22,338 nucleotides of DNA, from NCBI GenBank assembly GCA_900548735.1, contig URMC01000023.1, positions 1 through 22,338 on the forward strand, read 5' to 3'. The position numbers and the translations under genes were made by a program. Origin of the DNA: an uncultured Eubacteriales bacterium. Its GTDB lineage: Bacteria > Bacillota > Clostridia > Oscillospirales > CAG-272. The notes beneath the pieces were generated by a model. That model searched no databases and was not told the DNA's origin. It was given only the letters and a program-made list of their open reading frames with translations. Below are positions 13,997-19,816 of the stretch, in pieces (position 1 is the first letter of the stretch; each line of letters begins with the position of its first letter).

Positions 13997-14938
13997 ATGG
14001 CAGAGAAAATTGCAACCAGAGAAGCCTACGGCAACGCGCTTGCCGAGTTTGGCGATAAATATAACTTTGTGGTATTGGACGCCGACCTTGCCGCCGCTAC
14101 CAAAACCGGTATTTTCAAGAAAAAATTCCCCAAACGGCACATTGAATGCGGCATTGCCGAGGGCAACATGATGTGCGTGGCGGCAGGTCTTGCCGCGGCG
14201 GGCATTATGCCCTTTGCCTCCTCTTTCGCGATGTTTGCGGCGGGGAGAGCCTTTGAGCAGATCCGCAACAGCATTGCCTACCCGCACCTGAACGTGAAAA
14301 TCGGCGCAACGCACGCCGGCATCACCGTGGGCGAGGACGGCGCGACCCACCAGTGCCTGGAGGACCTGGCGCTGATGCGCACCCTGCCCGGCATGGTGGT
14401 CATCAACCCGGCAGACGCCGTGGAGGCGAGAGCCGCCGTGGAAGCGGCGATCCTGTATCAGGGTCCCGTATACCTGCGCTTCGGCAGACATGCCGTGCCG
14501 GTGATTTACGACAAGGACACCTACAAATTTGAGATGGGCAAGGGCGTGCAGATGAAAGAGGGCACGGATGTGACCATCATTGCCACCGGTATCATGGTGG
14601 ATATGGCACTGACCGCGGCGGAACAGCTGGCAAACGAGGGCATTTCGGCACGCGTGATCAACATGCACACCATCAAGCCGATTGACCGCGCGCTGGTTCT
14701 GGAAGCGGCAAAGGCGACCGGCGCCATTGTCACCGCAGAGGAGCATAACATCATCGGCGGGCTTGGCTCCGCCGTGGCGGAAGTGGTCAGCGAAGGGTGC
14801 CCGGTGCCCGTACTGCGCGTGGGCGTAGAGGACGTGTTCGGGCGTTCCGGCACGGTGCCGGCGCTGTTGGAGGCATACGGTCTCACCCCCGCCAACATCG
14901 TGGCGAAGGCGAAAGCCGCCGTTGCCCTGAAGCACTGA
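13997..14938 (+). CDS. Transketolase, C-terminal subunit
   Basis: A 313-residue partner of the preceding gene. Residues about 1-175 form the pyrimidine-binding domain, with the conserved Glu in HIECGIAEGNMM and FASSFAMFAAGRAFEQIRN. Residues about 185-310 form the transketolase C-terminal domain. Two of each chain are expected in the active enzyme. An AGGAGG site precedes the ATG, and a strong terminator 13 bases after the stop ends the two-gene operon. The length is normal for the split form; no odd residues were seen. Confidence 0.92.
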   Translation: MAEKIATREAYGNALAEFGDKYNFVVLDADLAAATKTGIFKKKFPKRHIECGIAEGNMMCVAAGLAAAGIMPFASSFAMFAAGRAFEQIRNSIAYPHLNVKIGATHAGITVGEDGATHQCLEDLALMRTLPGMVVINPADAVEARAAVEAAILYQGPVYLRFGRHAVPVIYDKDTYKFEMGKGVQMKEGTDVTIIATGIMVDMALTAAEQLANEGISARVINMHTIKPIDRALVLEAAKATGAIVTAEEHNIIGGLGSAVAEVVSEGCPVPVLRVGVEDVFGRSGTVPALLEAYGLTPANIVAKAKAAVALKH

Positions 14939-14950
14939 GCGGAAAAGGAC

Positions 14951-14984
14951 GGGCTGCCCCGGTTTTCCGGGGCAGCCCTTTTTT
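14951..14984 (+). terminator. Strong intrinsic terminator of the transketolase operon
   Basis: GGGCTGCCCCGG (14951-14962), loop TTTT, CCGGGGCAGCCC (14967-14978), then six T. A perfect 12-bp GC-rich stem. Confidence 0.95.
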
Positions 14985-14989
14985 AAACG

Positions 14990-15319
14990 ATGGAAGAAAA
15001 ACGATTCACGAAAAACGACGGCGGCTTTACCTGCGCGCACTGCGGGCGGGAGGTGTTGCCGATGGGGGTCAGCTCCCGCGATCATTGCCCGTTTTGCCTG
15101 TGGAGCCTGCACGTGGATAAAAACCCGGGCGACCGCGCAAACGATTGCGGCGGGCAAATGGAGCCGGTCGGCGCCGTGACCGACCCGCGAAAGGGGTATA
15201 TCATCCTCTATCGATGCACCAAATGCGGGGAGAGCCACCGTAATAAGGCGGCATACGGTGTGAAAATCCAGCCGGACGACCTGAAATTGCTGATTTCCCT
15301 CACCGCAAAACACCCCTGA
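14990..15319 (+). CDS. RNHCP domain protein
   Basis: A 109-residue protein with paired cysteines C15/C18, C33/C36 and C75/C78 plus C53. The segment SRDHCPFCLWSLHVD is a variant of the RNHCPFCLWS(L/R)HVD signature that names the RNHCP domain (PF12647), so it probably binds zinc. Function unknown. The ATG comes only five bases after the T run of the preceding terminator, an in-frame TAA lies two codons upstream, and there is no Shine-Dalgarno sequence. Expression may need terminator read-through or leaderless initiation. No alternative ATG occurs before the first cysteine pair. Confidence 0.85.
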   Translation: MEEKRFTKNDGGFTCAHCGREVLPMGVSSRDHCPFCLWSLHVDKNPGDRANDCGGQMEPVGAVTDPRKGYIILYRCTKCGESHRNKAAYGVKIQPDDLKLLISLTAKHP

Positions 15320-15371
15320 ACCGCACCGACATTCCGGCGCCGGCTGCCGAAAAGTTTTTGAAGAAGTCCAG

Positions 15372-15397
15372 AGGAAACTTTTTTCAAAAAGTTTCCT
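15372..15397 (+). terminator. Double-palindrome terminator repeat, copy 4
   Basis: AGGAAACTTTTT (15372-15383) pairs with 15386-15397 over 12 bp. The GGGGG/CCCCC part of the other copies is replaced by GGAAA/TTTCC in both arms, so the stem is kept. Confidence 0.6.
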
Positions 15398-15422
15398 TTG
15401 GAAAACGGCGTTTCTTTTGATA

Positions 15423-15456
15423 GTTTTTCTTTGCGCCTACATCTGCAAAGAAAAAC
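15423..15456. repeat. GCCTAC-loop hairpin, copy C
   Basis: GTTTTTCTTTGC (15423-15434), loop GCCTACATCT, then 15445-15456: a 12-bp stem. The closing pair is G-C where copy B has C-G, a compensatory flip. Confidence 0.65.
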
Positions 15457-15489
15457 GGCTAAGGAAGTTGACAAGACAAAGGAAAGGGT

Positions 15490-15536
15490 AACTTTGCGCC
15501 CGCACCTGACACAAAGTTGCTTTACCCATTGTGTCA
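15490..15536 (+). promoter_or_regulatory. Two mutually exclusive hairpins
   Basis: AACTTTG (15490-15496) can pair with CAAAGTT (15512-15518), or TGACACAA (15507-15514) can pair with TTGTGTCA (15529-15536). They share bases, so only one can form. Upstream of the lipoprotein gene by 150 bases; a switch role is speculative. Confidence 0.35.
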
Positions 15537-15686
15537 TCAGATTCCATACCTCAGGAAACTTTTACACAGCGTACGCCAAACTTTCGGTGTGCTGCACCAA
15601 AGCGTTGCATCGGTTTTTTGCCCCACCGCAGGTGGCGGCGCCGGCTGCCGGAAAGATATATTAAAATGATTCAGGAGGGGAACGGG

Positions 15687-16772
15687 ATGAGAAAAACCGG
15701 TTTTTTGGCTTTGCTGACGGCAGGGCTTTTGTTGCTTTCCTCCTGTTCCGGCAAAGGGGAGACCTACCTCTTTGGGGACGGGGGACACGTGCACGTATAC
15801 GGCGAATGGTACGACGTAACGCCCGTCAACTGCCTGGACGATGGGGAGCACGTCTGCTATTGCAAAATCTGCGGGGAAAGTTATACCGAAAAAATCCCCG
15901 TAGCCACCGACATCGCCGCGCGGCAACACACGTTTGAGGATACCGTCACCCCGCCGACCGAGGCACTGGATGGCTTTACCCGCCGCGTGTGCCGCCTGTG
16001 CGGCTATGTGGTGGAGCGCACCGACATCGTGCCTGCGCGGTATGCTTTGCCGTTGCCGGAGGAAAATCTGATTCTAGCCGAGGGGCTGACGGCACAGCTC
16101 TTTTTCAATACCGTCCGGGGGGATACCGGCGGAATCACTGTGCGCGGTGCGCAAAATCCCACGCTGGCGGTCAGTGCGCGCCCGGCGCTTTACCTTGCTA
16201 CCGCGCTGGTTGCGGCGGAAGCGGTGGGAACCGGGGAGCTTTCCCCGGAGGAGCGCATCACCATCACCGCGGCGCACCTTGCCGGGCGTGAACACGGGGG
16301 CTTGGAGGAAGGCGTTTCCGTGAGCGTGCGGGAATTGGTGAAACTGTGCCTGGAAGGGGACTCCGGCGCCGACGTGGCGGTTGCCGCGCTGGCGGAACGT
16401 CTTTCCGGCAACGAGACCGCGTTTGCCGGGCGACTGAATGGCAGAATGGCGGTACTTGGTGTGAGAAACACGGTGTTTTCCGGCATTACCGGCGAGGTGG
16501 GAAGCACCACCCTTGCCGAGACCGCGGTGTTGCTCTGGCGCGTGTTGGAACAGCCGGAAGCGGAAGCGTTGGCGTTCCGCGGGGTCTCCTTTGGCAAGAA
16601 CGGGGAACAGCCCTGCGCCGTGTCGCTGACGGCGGGCGGGTTCCGCATCGTTGCCGTGCGGTGTACGGCGGAAAGCCCGGAGGGGGGCGAGCCCGCCGCG
16701 CGGACATATTTTGAAATTCTCGCGTTCGCGGCAGACCCGTTGCCGTCCGTTCCGTCGCTGAATATTTTCTGA
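15687..16772 (+). CDS. Lipoprotein with degenerate S11 D,D-carboxypeptidase-like domain
   Basis: A 361-residue exported lipoprotein: signal peptide with lipobox LSSC, so C20 would be lipidated. Residues about 30-120 contain two short Cys motifs, CYCKICGESYTE and CRLCGYVVE, like the Trp/Cys repeats of clostridial surface proteins. Residues about 145-355 follow the pattern of penicillin-binding S11 carboxypeptidases (TALVAAE, VSVRELVKLCLEGDSGADVAVAALAERLSG, AVLGVRNTVFSG). However, the SxxK position reads PALY (166-169), SGN reads SGA (226-228) and KTG reads KNG (304-306). It is probably catalytically dead, perhaps a binding or scaffold protein at the membrane. The ATG follows AGGAGGGG; an open frame extends upstream but through repeat DNA. 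Confidence 0.72.
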   Translation: MRKTGFLALLTAGLLLLSSCSGKGETYLFGDGGHVHVYGEWYDVTPVNCLDDGEHVCYCKICGESYTEKIPVATDIAARQHTFEDTVTPPTEALDGFTRRVCRLCGYVVERTDIVPARYALPLPEENLILAEGLTAQLFFNTVRGDTGGITVRGAQNPTLAVSARPALYLATALVAAEAVGTGELSPEERITITAAHLAGREHGGLEEGVSVSVRELVKLCLEGDSGADVAVAALAERLSGNETAFAGRLNGRMAVLGVRNTVFSGITGEVGSTTLAETAVLLWRVLEQPEAEALAFRGVSFGKNGEQPCAVSLTAGGFRIVAVRCTAESPEGGEPAARTYFEILAFAADPLPSVPSLNIF

Positions 16773-16785
16773 ATCGGAAGACACC

Positions 16786-16827
16786 GCGCGCCGCCTGCTT
16801 GACAAAGCGCAGGCGGCGCGCTATAAT
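16786..16827 (+). promoter_or_regulatory. Consensus promoter threaded through a 13-bp palindrome
   Basis: TTGACA (16799-16804), 17 bases, TATAAT (16822-16827): a perfect sigma-A promoter for the MATE gene. GCGCGCCGCCTGC (16786-16798) is exactly complementary to 16809-16821. The -35 box thus lies in the 10-base loop, and the right arm fills the spacer up to the -10. This could be an operator or the end of the upstream transcript. Confidence 0.8.
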
Positions 16828-16951
16828 GCAGAAGACGCGTTTGAAAAAGCGCCCGTTCCGGCGCCGCGCAGTCCTTTTGCAAACGACCCGGCTGCCGCGG
16901 AAGGGAGCCGGAGAACCCCGCCTGCGCGGTAGCGGGCAGAAAGAGGCTTTC

Positions 16952-18397
16952 ATGGTGAAATCGGCAAAACGCCTCCGTACGGAGCTGGATATGACGCACG
17001 GCCCGTTGCTGGGCAAAATTATTTTGTTTGTCCTGCCCCTGAGGCTGACAAACCTCCTGCAGGTGCTTTACAATGCGGCGGATATGATGGTGGTCAGCCT
17101 CTCGCATGAGCCGAACTCGGTGGGGGCAATCAGCACAACCGGCGCGTTTATCAACCTGGTGCTGAACGTGTTTATCGGCTTTTCGGTGGGCGCCAACGTG
17201 GTGGTGGCGCGGCAGATCGGCGCCAAGGATGACGACGGAGTGGAGCGCGCGGTGCATACCTCGCTGCTCATGAGCGTGATTTTCGGCGTGTTTGGCAGCG
17301 GTATCGGCATTATGGTTTCCCGCCCGGTGCTGGAACTGATGGGCGTGGCGGAAAACCTGCTGGATCTCGCCATGACCTATACGTTTATCTACTTTTTGGG
17401 CGTGCCGGTTCTTTCAATCACCAATTACTGCATCGCCATTCTGCGCGCGAAAGGGGACACCCGCACGCCGTTGCTGGTGCTGACCGCCACCGGGCTTCTC
17501 AATGTGGGGCTGAACTTCTTTTTCGTGCTGGTGTGCCGGATGTCGGTGGACGGGGTGGCGATTGCCACGTCGATTTCCAACGCCGTATCGGCGGTGGTGC
17601 TGTTGATCGTGCTGTCGCGCGACAGGGCGGCGTGTCGGTTTTCGGTAAAGCGGTTGCGCATTGACCCCCGCGCGTTCCGCGCGATTTTGGGGATCGGCAT
17701 TCCCGCCGGGATTCAGGGGGCGCTGTTTTCGATTTCCAATATGCTGATTACCTCTTCCATTCTCAAAGTGGACGCGGCGTCCTGCCCGCCCGACGCGGCA
17801 TATCGCCCGGTAGTGGGCGGCAACGGCGCGGCGGCAAACCTGGAGGGGTTTGTGTATACTGCCACCAACTCGGTCTATCAGGCGTCCATCACTTTTACGG
17901 GGCAGAACGTGGGCGCGGCGGAATATCGGCGCGTGCATCGCGTGATGGCGTGCTGTTACGGGGTCACATTCTGCATTGCCGTGGTGGTAGGCGGGATTAT
18001 CCTCTTGTTGCGGCAGCCGTTGCTGGCGCTTTACGGTGTGGTGCCGGGGGCGGAAGGGTCGCTGGAAGCGATTGAGTATAACGCCGCCGTGACCCGGATG
18101 ATGATTATGTTTATCCCGTATTTTACGCTGGCGTTTATGGAAGTCGGCTCCGGGGTACTGCGCGGTCTTGGGCGTTCCGTCACCTCCACTGCGGTGTCGC
18201 TGGTGGGGTCCTGCCTGCTGCGCATTGTGTGGATTTATACGGTGTTCCGCGCGGTCGGCACGCTGGAATCGATTTACATTTCCTACCCGCTGTCGTGGAC
18301 GTTGACGGCGCTGGTGCATTTTACGTGCTGTATGATCGTCATCCGGCACATGATCCGCACCAAAACGGCGGCGCCTGCGGCGCGGCCGGTCGGCTGA
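16952..18397 (+). CDS. MATE family multidrug exporter
   Basis: A 481-residue membrane protein with about twelve hydrophobic helices in two halves. The opening LLGKIILFVLPLRLTNLLQ and LYNAADMMVVS, then GFSVGANVVVARQIGAKDDD, are typical of MATE transporters, which expel cationic drugs or metabolites in exchange for sodium or protons. I chose the ATG at 16952 (AGAGG six bases upstream). The frame is open further upstream, but an upstream TTG start is the promoter's own -35 and an ATG at 16826 overlaps the -10. About 120 bases of leader separate promoter and start. The unusual loop near residue 285 (DAASCPPDAAYRPVVGG) is longer than usual. Substrate unknown. Confidence 0.88.
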   Translation: MVKSAKRLRTELDMTHGPLLGKIILFVLPLRLTNLLQVLYNAADMMVVSLSHEPNSVGAISTTGAFINLVLNVFIGFSVGANVVVARQIGAKDDDGVERAVHTSLLMSVIFGVFGSGIGIMVSRPVLELMGVAENLLDLAMTYTFIYFLGVPVLSITNYCIAILRAKGDTRTPLLVLTATGLLNVGLNFFFVLVCRMSVDGVAIATSISNAVSAVVLLIVLSRDRAACRFSVKRLRIDPRAFRAILGIGIPAGIQGALFSISNMLITSSILKVDAASCPPDAAYRPVVGGNGAAANLEGFVYTATNSVYQASITFTGQNVGAAEYRRVHRVMACCYGVTFCIAVVVGGIILLLRQPLLALYGVVPGAEGSLEAIEYNAAVTRMMIMFIPYFTLAFMEVGSGVLRGLGRSVTSTAVSLVGSCLLRIVWIYTVFRAVGTLESIYISYPLSWTLTALVHFTCCMIVIRHMIRTKTAAPAARPVG

Positions 18398-18461
18398 CGC
18401 GTTACTTTGGGTGCACACGCCCAATGTGCCGCATCGGTTGCCGGAAAGTTTTTGCGGGAGT

Positions 18462-18495
18462 CAAGAGGGGGCTTTTTTCAAAAAGCCCCCTCTTG
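18462..18495 (+). terminator. Double-palindrome terminator repeat, copy 5
   Basis: CAAGAGGGGGCTTTTT (18462-18477) pairs over 16 bp with 18480-18495, the first strong hairpin after the MATE gene. The fourth stem pair is G-C where copy 1 has A-T. Confidence 0.7.
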
Positions 18496-18510
18496 CGCGT
18501 CTCTGCTTGC

Positions 18511-18537
18511 ACGACAAAGGGCAACGCCCTTTGTCGT
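18511..18537. repeat. GACAA hairpin, copy 2
   Basis: ACGACAAAGGGC (18511-18522), loop AAC, GCCCTTTGTCGT (18526-18537): 12 bp, a compensated relative of 7051-7073. Confidence 0.6.
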
Positions 18538-18541
18538 TGAG

Positions 18542-18575
18542 TTTCAGGGGGATTTTTGAAAAAATCCCCCTGAAA
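18542..18575. terminator. Double-palindrome terminator repeat, copy 6 (inverted)
   Basis: TTTCAGGGGGATTTTT (18542-18557) pairs over 16 bp with 18560-18575. The pair after the G run is A-T here and C-G in most copies, with both arms changed. Confidence 0.65.
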
Positions 18576-18613
18576 GCCCCCCGAAAACTTTTCGCCGACC
18601 GCCGTCGTGCGCC

Positions 18614-18642
18614 TTGCAAAACGTTTCCTCTTTTGCTATAAT
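18614..18642 (+). promoter_or_regulatory. Extended -10 promoter for the SbcD/SbcC-like pair
   Basis: TTGCAA (18614-18619), 17 bases, TATAAT (18637-18642), preceded by TGC (extended -10). About 58 bases before the ATG at 18701. Confidence 0.75.
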
Positions 18643-18700
18643 GAAATCAGAAATCCGATAGTCTCTCCGGCACACTGTCAAAATCAGGAAAGGAGCCGCT

Positions 18701-19816
18701 ATGTTCCGCTTTTTACACCTTGCCGACTTGCATTTGTCCTCCCCCTTGGCGGCGTTTTCGTCCGGCGTGGCGGAGCGCTGGCGCGGGGCGCAGTTTGCCG
18801 CGTTGGAGGAGTTGCTCTCCCGCGCCGTGGGCGCGGGCGCTTCACTGCTCCTGTTCTCCGGCGACGTGTTTGACACCCCGCGCGCCCCGCGCGAGGATGT
18901 GGCGCGTTTTTATGATATTCTCGCCCGCGCGGGCGTGCCGGCGGTCGTGGCGCCGGGCAATCACGACTTTTATACCCCGGAGGGTACCTGGCACGCGGCA
19001 CCCCCGCCGGAGAACCTCTGCCTTTTTACCGAGCGTGAGCTGGGTTTTTTTGATTTTCCGGAGCCGGGCATTACGGTCTATGGCTTTGCCTTCCGCGCCG
19101 CCTGCGCCAAAGCGCCGGCGCTGGGGGTCGCCGCCGACCGCCCTGACGGGCGGGTGTCGGTTCTGCTGGCGCACAGCGACATCACGGCGCCGCTCTCGCC
19201 TTACGCCCCGCTCCCGACCGGGGCGCTTGCCGCCTCGGGCTTTTCCTACATCGCGCTGGGGCATATCCACAATCCGCCCCCGCCGGCGCGCTTCGGGCGC
19301 ACGCTTGCCGCGTACGGCGGGTTTTTCGGCGGGCGCGGGTTTGATGAGCTTGGCGCCGGGCACGCTTTGTTTTGCACCGCGCGGGACGACGGCACGGTAG
19401 AGGCGGAACCGCTGGAAACCACCGCCCCCAGGTTCCTTGCCCCCATGCTGGATTGCACCGGCGCCGCGGATGCCGCCGAGGTGCGGGAGCGGGTGGCGGA
19501 ATATCTTTCTTCGGCAAACATCCCGTCGCTTTCCGCCGTGCGGTTGCGCCTTGTGGGGGAGGTGGAAGCGGACTGCACCCCCCGCGTGGGGGAGCTGTTG
19601 CCGCAGGGCGACCGGTTTGCCCTGTTTGAATGTACGGACGAGACCCTGCCCGCGCTTTCCGACACGGCGCTTGCCGGTGACGTGTCGCTTCGCGGTGCGT
19701 TTTACCGCGCGCTGGTGCCCCTGCTGCAAAGCGGGGACGAGCGCGTGCGGCGCACTGCGGCAAAGGCGCTTCGCGCCGGGCTTGCAGCGCTGGACGGAAG
19801 GGAGGCGGAGCTGTGA
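18701..19816 (+). CDS. SbcD/YhaO-like DNA repair metallophosphoesterase
   Basis: A 371-residue nuclease of the SbcD/Mre11 type, closest in layout to Firmicutes YhaO. The metal-binding motifs are D9-L-H11, GDVFD with D55, GNHD with N87/H88, AHSD near 165, and GHIHNP near 190. A C-terminal capping region covers about 250-371. Such proteins use two Mn ions to cut DNA ends and hairpins, under control of a partner ATPase. AAAGGAG precedes the ATG, and it has its own promoter. The stop overlaps the GTG of the ATPase gene by four bases (GTGA), so the two are co-translated as a complex. Confidence 0.9.
   Translation: MFRFLHLADLHLSSPLAAFSSGVAERWRGAQFAALEELLSRAVGAGASLLLFSGDVFDTPRAPREDVARFYDILARAGVPAVVAPGNHDFYTPEGTWHAAPPPENLCLFTERELGFFDFPEPGITVYGFAFRAACAKAPALGVAADRPDGRVSVLLAHSDITAPLSPYAPLPTGALAASGFSYIALGHIHNPPPPARFGRTLAAYGGFFGGRGFDELGAGHALFCTARDDGTVEAEPLETTAPRFLAPMLDCTGAADAAEVRERVAEYLSSANIPSLSAVRLRLVGEVEADCTPRVGELLPQGDRFALFECTDETLPALSDTALAGDVSLRGAFYRALVPLLQSGDERVRRTAAKALRAGLAALDGREAEL

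Larger units (their letters stand above)
15320..15686. repeat. Intergenic repeat island 3
   Basis: Contains GCCGAAAAGTTTTT (15347-15360), a terminator hairpin whose stem is AGGAAAC instead of AGGGGGC (15372-15397), and the GCCTAC-loop hairpin copy C (15423-15456). A GAAAGGGTAACTTTGCG tail and two mutually exclusive hairpins (15490-15536) follow. I found no convincing promoter for the lipoprotein gene that follows. No gene is supported here. Confidence 0.7.
18391..18600. repeat. Intergenic repeat island 4
   Basis: Starts inside the last codons of the MATE gene with a tag CGGCTGACGCGTTACTTTGG (18391-18410) continuing to 18420, 27/30 identical to 6936-6965. Then come TGCCGGAAAGTTTTTGCGGG (18439-18458), terminator copy 5 (18462-18495), a GACAA hairpin (18511-18537), and terminator copy 6 in inverse orientation (18542-18575) with its CCCCGAAAACTTTTCG flank. 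The two terminator copies form a head-to-head pair about 50 bases apart. Confidence 0.75.

Noticed and set aside
15531..15686. N-terminal extension of the lipoprotein
   Set aside because: The ATG at 15687 has AGGAGGGG and begins a proper lipoprotein signal peptide. The extension is Arg-rich and lies in repeat DNA.
16799..16951. Upstream TTG or ATG starts for the MATE gene
   Set aside because: The TTG at 16799 is the -35 box and the ATG at 16826 overlaps the -10 of a perfect promoter. The added residues are Arg-rich and unlike a MATE N-terminus. The ATG at 16952 has a good ribosome binding site.
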